A DNA stretch of 64,000 nt from Algoriphagus resistens (GTDB taxonomy: Bacteria; Bacteroidota; Bacteroidia; Cytophagales; Cyclobacteriaceae), in NCBI RefSeq assembly GCF_001442615.1, contig NZ_LMXN01000006.1, forward strand, positions 186,001-250,000, read 5' to 3'. Of the stretch, positions 43,969 to 52,763 are shown piece by piece. Below the pieces are notes generated by a model. The model did no database searches. It had not been told where the DNA came from and saw only the letters and a program-made list of their open reading frames with translations. The translations under genes were made by a program, and so were the position numbers. Every line of letters begins with the position of its first letter. Within the stretch, counting starts at the first letter, position 1.

Positions 43969-45169
43969 ACCGAATAGGATCAACCCTGGAGATCACCATT
44001 ACAGGTATCCACAGCACTGCCGCAGTCAGGATAATAATCCCAAAATTTATCAGGATAAATACCGGCCAATTCCAGTCAATAGGCACATAACTCATGTAAT
44101 AACTCGCGGCATCCAGAGGAATCAGTCTAAACTGATCCTGAAAGAATCCTATTCCCAGCCCCAGGATATTTCCAATGGCCATGCCACGCAACAGAATATT
44201 GATTCCATTCCAAAAGAAGATTCTTCGGATTTGTTTATTGGTAGATCCCAGTGCTTTGAGTAAACCGATCATTTGGGTGCGCTCCATAATTAAGATAAAG
44301 AGAATCGCCCCCATATTAAAGATCGCTACGAAGCCGATCAAACCTATGAACACGTAGACATTATTATCCAATAAACTTAGCCAATCGAAGATCTCCAAGA
44401 ACTTATCCTGACTACTAATTAACTTTAAATCATAATCCATAAACTCCTCTATAAGTGGTGTATATGAACTAATTTTATTAAAGTCATCGACAAATATCTC
44501 CAGACCACCGACCTGATCTTTTGTCCAGTTGTTTAGATTTCTAATCGTCTGCAATTCCCCAATGATGATCTTCTCATCAAAGTTTTCCAGATAGGTCTGA
44601 AATATTCCCACCACTTCCACTCGTCTATATCTTGGCGGATCCTGGACGAAGTACAGTGTTATTTCATCTCCTACTTTTAACAAAAGCCTGTTCGCAATAT
44701 GCTGGCTCAGTAGGATTTCATTGCTGGTTCCTTCCTCAGGAATTGTGATCATTCTGCCCTCAATCACGTACTTAGCAAATGCCAGGGAATCAAAATCCGG
44801 CCCTATTCCCTTCATTATCACTCCTTCCACTTCCTGCTCACCTTTGATCAACGCTGCTTTGTGAGCAAAGGACTGGACTTTCCTGATAAATGGAAGCTGC
44901 TTGTAGGTTTGGCTGAATTCAGAATTCTGGGAAAAAGGCGCCTCTTCAAAGGCATTGCTCATCGTAAAGCGCTGCACCTGATAGTGTCCAGTGAATCCGT
45001 AGACTTTCTCTGAGACAGTACGCTGAAATCCCCCCAACACCATGAAGGAGATTAATGATACAGCCAAACCCAAAGCGAGGCTTCCTACTGCGATTTTATG
45101 TATGGTGGCCGAAAATCCACCAGCTTTTTTAAAACTGATTCTTTTGGCGATGAAATAGGAAAGGTTCAA
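43952..45169 (-). CDS. LolC/LolE-like FtsX-family ABC transporter permease
   Basis: 405 aa, four transmembrane segments in the MacB/FtsX order: one N-terminal (about 22-45), a large periplasmic domain (about 46-265), and three C-terminal (about 270-300, 320-340, 365-395). ILIMERTQMIGLLKALGSTNKQIRRIFFWNG is the coupling-helix signature. It resembles the lipoprotein-releasing LolE permease; the ATPase LolD is not adjacent. Its start is 27 bases from the divergent NamZ-like gene. Confidence 0.9.
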   Translation of the reverse strand: MNLSYFIAKRISFKKAGGFSATIHKIAVGSLALGLAVSLISFMVLGGFQRTVSEKVYGFTGHYQVQRFTMSNAFEEAPFSQNSEFSQTYKQLPFIRKVQSFAHKAALIKGEQEVEGVIMKGIGPDFDSLAFAKYVIEGRMITIPEEGTSNEILLSQHIANRLLLKVGDEITLYFVQDPPRYRRVEVVGIFQTYLENFDEKIIIGELQTIRNLNNWTKDQVGGLEIFVDDFNKISSYTPLIEEFMDYDLKLISSQDKFLEIFDWLSLLDNNVYVFIGLIGFVAIFNMGAILFILIMERTQMIGLLKALGSTNKQIRRIFFWNGINILLRGMAIGNILGLGIGFFQDQFRLIPLDAASYYMSYVPIDWNWPVFILINFGIIILTAAVLWIPVMVISRVDPIRSIRFD

Positions 45170-45196
45170 AGGACTGCTTTAATTTGTTCGATCAGA

Positions 45197-46396
45197 ATGC
45201 AAAATAGCATGAAGCAAACGAAACTTTCGCCCTTTATTTACTTTTTGAGTTTAGCACTGCTAATTATCATCAATTCCTCTCACTCATGGGCACGGCAAAG
45301 CACACCCCTGCCCGGTGCTGAGCGTCCCGAACTTTACCTTGATCAGCTACAGGGAAAGAATGTAGGCATTGTCGCAAACCAAACAAGTATATTGCCCCAT
45401 AGTGCCAATAAACATGTGGTCGATTTCCTTCTGGAGAAAGGTGTTAAAGTCAAAAGGGTATTTGTGCCGGAGCACGGATTCCGTGGCAGGGCTGATGCTG
45501 GTGAAAAAGTGGATAATACTGTTGATTCCAAAACAGGTCTGCCTATTATCTCCCTTTATGGAAACAACAAAAAACCAAAGCCTGATCAAATTGCAGATTT
45601 AGACATTTTAATTTTTGATTTGCAGGATGTGGGGGTGAGATTTTACACCTACATCAGCACCATGCATTACCTGATGGAAGCTGCTGCTGAAAACGGTAAA
45701 AAAGTGATCATTTTCGACCGGCCAAATCCAAATGGGAATTACATTGCAGGCCCGGTGTTGCAAAAAGGCTTTGAAAGTTTTGTGGGAATGCACCCAATTC
45801 CTGTCGTGCATGGATTGACCGTAGGAGAGCTGGCACAAATGATCAATGGGGAAAAATGGCTGAAAGGTGAATTAAGAGCGGATCTGGAAATAATTCCCGT
45901 CGCCAATTGGGATCACACTACCCCGTACAACCTGCCCGTAAAACCTTCACCAAATCTTCCGAATGATCTTTCTATCAAACTTTATCCCAGCACTTGCTTT
46001 TTCGAAGGGACTATTGTTTCACTTGGCCGTGGCACACATTTCCCTTTTCAGGTATATGGCTATCCTGACCCGAAATTCGGGAACTTCACCTTTACTCCAG
46101 TAAGCATAGACGGAATGTCAAAGAATCCTCCCCACCAGAACAAAAAATGCTTTGGAGTAGATTTGAGAGAGGAATCAATGAACCATGAGTTTACGCTAAA
46201 ATATCTGCTGGATGCCTACCGAAAATCCGAAAAAGGCCAGGATTTCTTCACTGACTATTTCAATTTACTTGCCGGGACAGATCAGCTGAAAAAAATGATC
46301 ATGGAAGGGAAATCAGAATCTGAAATCTCGGCGAGCTGGGAAGCTGACCTGGAAAAATATAGCTCGCTCCGAAAGAAATACCTCATCTATAATTAA
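45197..46396 (+). CDS. NamZ-like exo-beta-N-acetylmuramidase (DUF1343)
   Basis: 399 aa from ATG 45197; a longer frame from 45098 would overlap the divergent gene and add non-conserved residues. Signal peptide SPFIYFLSLALLIIINSSHSWA, then the DUF1343 domain: LQGKNVGIVANQTS, VKRVFVPEHGFRGRADAGE, TGLPIISLYG, DILIFDLQDVGVRFYTYISTM, FDRPNPNG, and C-terminal PSPNLPNDLSIKLYPSTCFFEGT. Characterised NamZ enzymes remove terminal MurNAc from peptidoglycan fragments. Periplasmic or surface location. Confidence 0.92.
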   Translation: MQNSMKQTKLSPFIYFLSLALLIIINSSHSWARQSTPLPGAERPELYLDQLQGKNVGIVANQTSILPHSANKHVVDFLLEKGVKVKRVFVPEHGFRGRADAGEKVDNTVDSKTGLPIISLYGNNKKPKPDQIADLDILIFDLQDVGVRFYTYISTMHYLMEAAAENGKKVIIFDRPNPNGNYIAGPVLQKGFESFVGMHPIPVVHGLTVGELAQMINGEKWLKGELRADLEIIPVANWDHTTPYNLPVKPSPNLPNDLSIKLYPSTCFFEGTIVSLGRGTHFPFQVYGYPDPKFGNFTFTPVSIDGMSKNPPHQNKKCFGVDLREESMNHEFTLKYLLDAYRKSEKGQDFFTDYFNLLAGTDQLKKMIMEGKSESEISASWEADLEKYSSLRKKYLIYN

Positions 46397-46437
46397 GGGC
46401 AAAATCGGGTTTTGAAATTTCCGATTTTAAATCTCAA

Positions 46438-47376
46438 ATGAGTTTGACAATGAACAAGAACCTTAGAATCATCTATATGGGCACACCGGAGTTTGCGGTG
46501 CCTGCGTTGGAAATATTAGTTGAAAATAATTGGAATATAGTGGGAGTCATCACTGCACCGGACAAGCCAAAAGGCCGTGGACAGAAACTCATCCCTTCTC
46601 CTGTGAAGCAAGCTGCTCTTAGATTGGGCCTTACTGTTCTTCAACCTACAAATCTTAAATCTGCTGAATTCCTGCAAGAGCTTCACGCCCTGAAGGCAGA
46701 TTTGCAAATCGTGGTAGCTTTCCGGATGCTTCCAGAATCAGTGTGGGATATGCCACCACTGGGCACTTTCAATCTCCATGCATCGCTTTTGCCTAATTAC
46801 CGTGGTGCTGCCCCGATTAACTGGGCAATCATCAATGGGGAAAAGGAAACTGGTGTAACTACCTTCTTCCTAAAACATGAAATAGATACAGGCAGCATTA
46901 TCTATCAGGAAAAAGTCCCTATCCTAGAAGAAGATGATCTGGGCATTGTCTATGAAAAGTTGATGAAGGTCGGTTCGCAGCTCGTCCTCAAAACGGTTGA
47001 AGATATTGCTACAAGTAACATTCATGCGCTTCCCCAAGATGAATCCAAAGCGATTCATCATGCTCCAAAAATATTCAAGGAAACTTGCGAGATCGACTGG
47101 AACAAATCTGCAGAATCCATCCACAACCTAGTTCGGGGACTCTCTCCATACCCTGCTGCCTGGACAAGATTCGAAGAGAAAATCTGTAAAATTTACAAAA
47201 CAGCTTACTTCCCTAACCAAAAAACCAAAAAACCTATCGGTGAGCTGGAAACAGATAACAAGACTTTTCTAAAAGTTCAGACAGGATATGGAGTCTTGGA
47301 AATTTTAGAGCTTCAGCTTGAGGGGAAAAAGCGAATGAAGGTAGATGAGCTGCTTAGGGGAACTAAATTTTCGTGA
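46438..47376 (+). CDS. fmt: methionyl-tRNA formyltransferase
   Basis: Formylates initiator Met-tRNA using 10-formyl-THF. 312 aa. The formyl transferase N domain shows IYMGTPEFAVPALEIL, APDKPKGRGQKLIPSPVK, FNLHASLLPNYRGAAPINWAIINGEKETGVT (catalytic Asn-His-Asp set). C-terminal OB-like domain (about 205-312). An in-frame ATG four codons later (46450) is an equally good start. Separate from def. Confidence 0.97.
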   Translation: MSLTMNKNLRIIYMGTPEFAVPALEILVENNWNIVGVITAPDKPKGRGQKLIPSPVKQAALRLGLTVLQPTNLKSAEFLQELHALKADLQIVVAFRMLPESVWDMPPLGTFNLHASLLPNYRGAAPINWAIINGEKETGVTTFFLKHEIDTGSIIYQEKVPILEEDDLGIVYEKLMKVGSQLVLKTVEDIATSNIHALPQDESKAIHHAPKIFKETCEIDWNKSAESIHNLVRGLSPYPAAWTRFEEKICKIYKTAYFPNQKTKKPIGELETDNKTFLKVQTGYGVLEILELQLEGKKRMKVDELLRGTKFS

Positions 47377-47480
47377 TACCCCCGTCCGTGGCCAGATGAG
47401 GCTGTCTCAAAACTGATAAATACCACATCGAGTATCGTTCCTCCCACGTGTCGTCTATGACAGGCCTGGCTTCATGCTCA
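47377..47480. other. intergenic segment before R2 copy 2
   Basis: About 100 bases after fmt. No terminator with a clear U-run and no gene seen. Confidence 0.3.
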
Positions 47481-47583
47481 CTCGATTTCATATGATTATA
47501 TCTTGTCTTTTAAAGGTCATATGGAATCTCGCATGCATTATAATCATCCCCCTGTGTACCTTTTTCGACATGCTCGATTTCAT
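47481..47583 (+). repeat. R2 dispersed repeat, copy 2 (best preserved)
   Basis: Bracketed by perfect CTCGATTTCAT at 47481-47491 and 47573-47583, 92 bases apart. Core GGAATCTCGCATGCATTATA (47523-47542), then ATCATCCCCCTGTGT. The minus strand carries a 31-codon frame from ATG 47583 (MKSSMSKK...GMIIMHARFHM) whose start and stop both fall in the brackets. It lies in the fmt-DUF4412 gap. Confidence 0.8.
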
Positions 47584-47715
47584 CTGATTCTTATATTTCC
47601 CCAGAACAAAACGGAATCTAATTATTCTGTGCAAAATTAAATTAAATGGAAATTTCCTGTTTCGGTTGATTTTTAGGAACTTGTAAACTCATTATTAATT
47701 TTTAAATGTACAATT

Positions 47716-48645
47716 ATGAAAAATATCACTACAAATTCGTTCTTCCTGCTTCTTTTCACTTTTATATCATTTTCTGTGGAAGCTCAATTCATCAAGAAAA
47801 TCCAAAACGCAGCAAATCGAGGAATTGAGAATGCAATAGAAAAAAAGGTAGAGGCGGAAGCCTCGAAAATGACCGAGAAGCAGCTAGAGAAAATATTCTC
47901 TGACATGTATGGTGATAGCGAAGACGGTACCCCTAGCGGAATAGACATGGGCCAACTCATGAAAGGGATTGGTGAACCGGTTGATACCGAATCGGCGTAT
48001 GAATTTTTTGGACACATTGAACTTGAGATGATAAGTACAGATGAGAAAGGAAAAACCAGTGACCCTGTTCTAATGAGATCTTACTTGGCAAAATCTTCCG
48101 ATTACACGGGTATGGAGCTGGTAGATCCCAAAAATCCCCAAGCTTCAACGGCAATGGTCTTTGATGTAAAAAACCAGGCTTCTATAATCTTTCTTGACAA
48201 TAAAGGTGAGAAGTCTAGTTTCGCCTATAAAATGGACTTGGATGCAATAGACGAGGCAGTTGAAGAGCAAATAGAGAATGACAGTGAGGAATTTGAGGTT
48301 ACAATGGAAAAGACCGGTAAAACCAAAGATATCCTCGGATATGCATGTGAAGAATACCATGTAAAAAGTGAGGACGGGGAAGGGTATTATTGGATAACGG
48401 AAGAACCCATTGGAGGCTATTCCTCTTTCTGGAGCAGCAACAGTCCGATGATGACCTCAAAAGCCCAGCAAAGATATGCCAAGCATTTTAAAAATATGCC
48501 AAAGGGCAATTTTATGGAACTGACCTACAGTACAGAGGAGTCAGGGGTCATTGAAATGAAAGTGAAAGAAATAGATGAGTCCGCTCCCAAATCGCTTACG
48601 ATGGCAGAATATCCTAACATTATGAATTCGAAGGAAGAGAATTAA
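47716..48645 (+). CDS. secreted DUF4412-like protein
   Basis: 309 aa. Signal peptide FFLLLFTFISFSVEAQ (cleavage before Gln), a helical Lys/Glu-rich segment (about 25-60, NRGIENAIEKKVEAEASKM), then the beta-rich DUF4412 region with YLAKSSDYTGMEL, SIIFLDNKGEKSSFAYKMD and GKTKDILGYACEEYHVKSEDGEGYYWITEEP. This resembles GldN/LolA-like lipid-handling folds, function unknown. Monocistronic. Confidence 0.85.
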   Translation: MKNITTNSFFLLLFTFISFSVEAQFIKKIQNAANRGIENAIEKKVEAEASKMTEKQLEKIFSDMYGDSEDGTPSGIDMGQLMKGIGEPVDTESAYEFFGHIELEMISTDEKGKTSDPVLMRSYLAKSSDYTGMELVDPKNPQASTAMVFDVKNQASIIFLDNKGEKSSFAYKMDLDAIDEAVEEQIENDSEEFEVTMEKTGKTKDILGYACEEYHVKSEDGEGYYWITEEPIGGYSSFWSSNSPMMTSKAQQRYAKHFKNMPKGNFMELTYSTEESGVIEMKVKEIDESAPKSLTMAEYPNIMNSKEEN

Positions 48646-48708
48646 TTCTGTTCTTTTTTATTTTTTCCGGTGCCCAGGCCTGTTATCTTCAAGGCAAGAA
48701 GCATTTTC

Positions 48709-49212
48709 ATGAAGATATCACTAATAGCAGCTCTGGCTAACAACAATGTAATCGGTCAGGATAATGACCTGGTTTGGAGATTACCTGATGATTTCAAACG
48801 ATTTAAACGAATCACTTCCGGCCATTTTATCTTAATGGGAAGGAAAACTTTTGAATCATTGGGCACACCACTTCCCAACCGTACCCACATAGTAATCACC
48901 AGAAATAAGAACTACCAAGTACCTGAAGGCCATTACGTCTTTGAAAGCGTGGAAAAGGCATTTATCTTTTGTCAAAAGATGGAAGTAAGCCAGCTCTATA
49001 TAATCGGCGGCGGGGAAATTTACAAACAAACGCTTCCGCTGGCAGACGAATTGCTCCTTACCCAAGTAGATGCCGCACCCGAAGGGGATACTTTTTTTCC
49101 GGAATTCAACAAGGAAAATTGGAAAGTCAATTTCTCTGAATTCCACCCCGCTGATGAGCATCATCAGTACTCCTTCACTTACCTCAACTACGAAAGAATC
49201 AACAGATCATGA
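48709..49212 (+). CDS. folA: dihydrofolate reductase
   Basis: 167 aa from ATG 48709, preferred over the GTG at 48670 because FolA proteins begin MxISLIAA. NADPH-dependent reduction of dihydrofolate. Landmarks: ISLIAALANNNVIGQDNDLVWRLPDDFKRFKRIT, ILMGRKTFESLG, LYIIGGGEIYKQTLPLADELLLTQV. The stop overlaps the SDR start by four bases. Confidence 0.96.
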   Translation: MKISLIAALANNNVIGQDNDLVWRLPDDFKRFKRITSGHFILMGRKTFESLGTPLPNRTHIVITRNKNYQVPEGHYVFESVEKAFIFCQKMEVSQLYIIGGGEIYKQTLPLADELLLTQVDAAPEGDTFFPEFNKENWKVNFSEFHPADEHHQYSFTYLNYERINRS

Positions 49213-49994
49213 CTAAAAGGGTAATATGGATCACCGGTGCATCTTCAGGTATCGGCGAAGCTTCGGTTTACAAATTTGTGAAGGAAGGGTTTCAAGTCAT
49301 ACTTTCAGCCAGAAATCAAATCGCACTGGAAAAAGTTAAATCCTGCTGTGCATATCCAGAAAATTGTAAGGTGCTTCCTCTTGATCTAATAGATCAGGCT
49401 TCTTTTGAAGAAAAAACCATGGAAGCAATTGCAGCTTTTGGGCATGTGGATATGATCCTGCACAATGGAGGAATCAGTCAACGCTCCCTGATCCGGGAGA
49501 CTCCCCTAGAAATAGACCGCAAATTAATGGAAGTAAATTTCTTTGGTACTGTGGCACTTACCAAGGCACTTCTCCCCCATTTCATAGCAAGGAAGACCGG
49601 TCATTTCGGGGTGATTTCTTCGCTGGTGGGAAAGTTCGGGTCGCCCTATCGATCGAGCTACGCAGCTGCCAAGCATGCGCTACACGGATTCTTTGAGTCG
49701 CTGAGATTGGAGCATTTCCAGGACCATATCGCAGTCACAATGATTTGCCCTGGATTCATCAAAACGGATGTATCCAAAAACGCATTGACAGCGGACGGAA
49801 CTCGGCTCAATGAGATGGACAAAGCCCAGGCAAATGGAATGAGTGCAGAAGCTTGTGCAAAGGAAATCTTCAATGCACTCACTAAGAAGAAAGAAGAAGT
49901 GTATATAGGAGGAAAGGAAATTATGGGGATTTACTTAAAACGCTTTGTCCCTACAATTTTCACTAAAATACTGCGTAAATCAGAAGTACGATAA
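49209..49994 (+). CDS. short-chain dehydrogenase/reductase
   Basis: 261-aa Rossmann oxidoreductase of the classical SDR type: VIWITGASSGIGEASVYKF (TGxxxGIG), ILHNGGISQRSL (NNAG variant), catalytic Ser in VISSLVGKFGSPYRSSYAAAKHALHGF with YxxxK (Tyr and Lys), and CPGFIKTDVSK. It resembles DHRS7-like reductases acting on lipids or steroids; substrate unknown. Translationally coupled to folA (ATGA). Confidence 0.93.
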   Translation: MTKRVIWITGASSGIGEASVYKFVKEGFQVILSARNQIALEKVKSCCAYPENCKVLPLDLIDQASFEEKTMEAIAAFGHVDMILHNGGISQRSLIRETPLEIDRKLMEVNFFGTVALTKALLPHFIARKTGHFGVISSLVGKFGSPYRSSYAAAKHALHGFFESLRLEHFQDHIAVTMICPGFIKTDVSKNALTADGTRLNEMDKAQANGMSAEACAKEIFNALTKKKEEVYIGGKEIMGIYLKRFVPTIFTKILRKSEVR

Positions 49995-50088
49995 GCCTTT
50001 AGACGCACAGATGACGAAGAAGCCATCCAAGTCATCATTACCAACCTTGAGAGATTCCAAATTGCCTTAAAAAATCAATTATACACAG

Positions 50089-51339
50089 ATGAAAGTAGTA
50101 AGAGCCGAGGTAATCGCCATTGGAGATGAATTACTCTATGGACAAATAGTAGATACAAATAGCCATTGGATCAGTCAGCAGCTGGATTTGATAGGTGTGA
50201 AAGTAGTACGTAAGACGACCATAGGTGATGATAGAAAGGACATTTTAGCCGCTTTTACATCTGCTGAGGCCAGGGCGGATATAATTTTGATTACAGGAGG
50301 ACTTGGTCCCACCCAGGATGATTTGACTAAAGCGCTGATGGCGGAATACTTCGACTGTCCTGTAGTCGAAAATCCAACTGCAGTAGAAGCTGTCACTGAG
50401 TTCTTCAGGCAACGGGGAAGAGAAATCACCCCATTGAATATATTACAGGGGCATCTTCCTGCTTGCTGCACTTACGTTCCAAATGAAGTGGGGACCGCCC
50501 CGGGAATGTGGTTTGAGCGAAACGGAACCTACTGGATGTCTATGCCCGGTGTGCCGCATGAGATGAAAAAATTGATGAGGGACTTCGTCTTACCCAAGCT
50601 TCCGACACTCTTCCCTCTCCCAATTATAGTCCACCGCACAATAAAAACTGTAGGAATAGGGGAAAGCTGGTTGGCAGACCTGATTAGAGATTGGGAAAAT
50701 GCGCTGCCTTCAAGTATTCGACTGGCCTATTTACCATCCTTGGGCCATGTCAAACTTCGGCTTACCGGCTTTGGAACCGACAGGACTGAAATTGAAAACG
50801 GGATAAAACAGCAGATTGATCTGGTGCTGCCAAGTATTCAAAATTACGTCTATGGTTATGATTCTGAATCATTAGAAACCGCTATAGGCAAACTTTTGGT
50901 TGCCAATAAGAAAACAGTAGCTTTAGCTGAAAGCTGTTCCGGTGGGTATATTTCCCACCTGATTACCAGTATTTCGGGTAGTAGTTCGTATTTTCAGGGA
51001 GCTGTAATTCCCTATCATAATCAATTTAAGAACGAAATTCTTCAAGTGAAGAATACTACGTTAAATTCATTTGGGGCGGTTAGCGAAGAGACAGTAAAAG
51101 AAATGGCAATTGGTGTCAGGGAATTATTCAAGGCTGATTTCGGGTTGTCAAGTAGTGGTATAGCCGGACCAACTGGGGGAAGTGAAGAAAAACCTGTGGG
51201 GACAGTCTGGATTGCTTGTGCCGGAAAAACATTCGTAGAGACGCGGAAACTTCAGTTGACACAGGACAGAATGGTCAATATTCAATTGACGGCTGTTGCA
51301 GTTTTGAACATGCTTCGAATTTGTATTTTAGAAAAATAA
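50089..51339 (+). CDS. cinA: CinA: nicotinamide-nucleotide amidohydrolase family protein
   Basis: 416 aa, two domains: an N-terminal molybdopterin-binding/COG1058 domain (about 1-170; VIAIGDELLYGQIVDTNSHWISQQL, LITGGLGPTQDDLTKALMAEYF, PGVPHEMKKLM) and a C-terminal CinA/PncC amidase (about 255-416; VALAESCSGGYISHLITSISGSSSYFQGAVIPYHN, GLSSSGIAGPTGGSEEKPVGTVWIA). Known members hydrolyse ADP-ribose and deamidate NMN in pyridine nucleotide recycling. Monocistronic. Confidence 0.95.
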   Translation: MKVVRAEVIAIGDELLYGQIVDTNSHWISQQLDLIGVKVVRKTTIGDDRKDILAAFTSAEARADIILITGGLGPTQDDLTKALMAEYFDCPVVENPTAVEAVTEFFRQRGREITPLNILQGHLPACCTYVPNEVGTAPGMWFERNGTYWMSMPGVPHEMKKLMRDFVLPKLPTLFPLPIIVHRTIKTVGIGESWLADLIRDWENALPSSIRLAYLPSLGHVKLRLTGFGTDRTEIENGIKQQIDLVLPSIQNYVYGYDSESLETAIGKLLVANKKTVALAESCSGGYISHLITSISGSSSYFQGAVIPYHNQFKNEILQVKNTTLNSFGAVSEETVKEMAIGVRELFKADFGLSSSGIAGPTGGSEEKPVGTVWIACAGKTFVETRKLQLTQDRMVNIQLTAVAVLNMLRICILEK

Positions 51340-51434
51340 CAAATAAAATTTCTATTAAAAGGTTTGGGATAGAGTTTTATAAAATTTAATTTTAAAACTT
51401 GTATATAAACCCAATAAATCATTAAATCATAACC

Positions 51435-52727
51435 ATGGCGATTGTAGAAATGCTGATGCCCAAAATGGGTGAGAGTATCATAGAGGGCACGGTCCTAACC
51501 TGGCTAAAGAAAGAAGGGGATCTCATCGAACAGGATGAATCTGTATTAGAGGTAGCTACCGACAAAGTAGATACTGAGGTTCCTTCCACACATGCCGGGG
51601 TTCTAAAGCAGATTCTTGCCAAGGAAGGTGATGTAATTGCTGTCGGAGCGCCGATAGCCATTATTGAAACAGCTGCCGGTGAAAAAAATGCGGTAGTACA
51701 GACAACAGAAACTTCTAAGAAGGAAGAACTGGTGGCATCTGTTCCGGAAAATACAGCCTCAAAATTGCCTAACGCCGAAACCACTCCCGAAGCTGATAAT
51801 TCGGGAGATGATAGATTCTACTCTCCTCTGGTGCAAAGTATCGCTAAAGAAGAGGGTATCTCCAAAACAGAGCTTGCGAAAGTGCCGGGAACAGGAAAAG
51901 ACGCAAGGGTGACGAAGCAGGATATGTTGAATTACTTAGAATCCAGATCAACAGCTGAAAAACCAGCTAGTTCTATTCCTCCTATTTCCGCTCCCAAAGC
52001 GCAGATTAGTGTCTCCGGAGAAGATGAGATCATCGAAATGGATCGCATGCGTAAGATGATCGCACATCGCATGATCGAGTCCAAGCAGATTTCCGCCCAT
52101 GTTACTTCCTTTGTTGAGGCTGACATGACAAACATTGTATTATGGCGAGAGCGAAACAAGCTTGATTACAAAGCCAAATTTGGAGAATCCATCACATACA
52201 CCCCGTTCTTTATAGAGGCAGTCGCAAAAGCAATCCGTGATTTCCCAATGATCAATATCTCCGTAGACGGAGATAGAATTATCAGAAAAAAAGACATCAA
52301 TGTTGGTATGGCGGTTGCCTTGCCCAGTGGGAATTTGATAGTTCCTATCATCAGGAAGGCTGATCAGCTCAATTTGGTCGGGATCTCTAAAAAAGTGAAC
52401 GAGCTAGCCAATCTTGCGCGAAACAATAAATTGAATGCGGATCATTTAGCGGGTGGCACCTATACCGTTTCCAACGTAGGTTCATTTGGAAATGTGATGG
52501 GAACTCCTATCATTCCCCAGCCACAGGTGGCAATCATGGCCGTGGGGGCAATTGTGAAAAAACCTGCGGTAGTAGAAACCCCTACAGGTGATGTCATCGC
52601 AATAAGACATAAAATGTTTCTCTCACACTCCTATGACCACAGGGTAGTAGATGGCTCGTTGGGCGGAAAATTTGTCAAGCGGGTGGCTGACTATCTGGAA
52701 GCATTTGACATCAACACTCCTTTATAA
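51435..52727 (+). CDS. 2-oxo acid dehydrogenase E2 (dihydrolipoyl acyltransferase)
   Basis: 430 aa: an N-terminal lipoyl domain (1-78; lipoylated Lys in VATDKVDTEVPS), a flexible linker, the E3/E1-binding domain (about 120-160; FYSPLVQSIAKEEGISKTELAKVPGTGKDARVTKQDML), and a C-terminal catalytic domain ending SHSYDHRVVDGSLGGKFVKRVADYLE (HxxxDG). Acceptor core of a pyruvate, 2-oxoglutarate or branched-chain complex; with icmF nearby a branched-chain role is plausible but not shown. E1 genes are not in the window. Confidence 0.94.
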   Translation: MAIVEMLMPKMGESIIEGTVLTWLKKEGDLIEQDESVLEVATDKVDTEVPSTHAGVLKQILAKEGDVIAVGAPIAIIETAAGEKNAVVQTTETSKKEELVASVPENTASKLPNAETTPEADNSGDDRFYSPLVQSIAKEEGISKTELAKVPGTGKDARVTKQDMLNYLESRSTAEKPASSIPPISAPKAQISVSGEDEIIEMDRMRKMIAHRMIESKQISAHVTSFVEADMTNIVLWRERNKLDYKAKFGESITYTPFFIEAVAKAIRDFPMINISVDGDRIIRKKDINVGMAVALPSGNLIVPIIRKADQLNLVGISKKVNELANLARNNKLNADHLAGGTYTVSNVGSFGNVMGTPIIPQPQVAIMAVGAIVKKPAVVETPTGDVIAIRHKMFLSHSYDHRVVDGSLGGKFVKRVADYLEAFDINTPL

Positions 52728-52730
52728 TCA

Positions 52731-52759
52731 AAAAAGCCGGTTTTGAAAACCGGCTTTTT
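52731..52759. terminator. bidirectional terminator between convergent genes
   Basis: AAAAAGCCGGTTTT and AAAACCGGCTTTTT around a single G: a perfect palindrome serving the E2 gene and the convergent histidine kinase gene. Confidence 0.92.
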
Positions 52760-52763
52760 CGGT

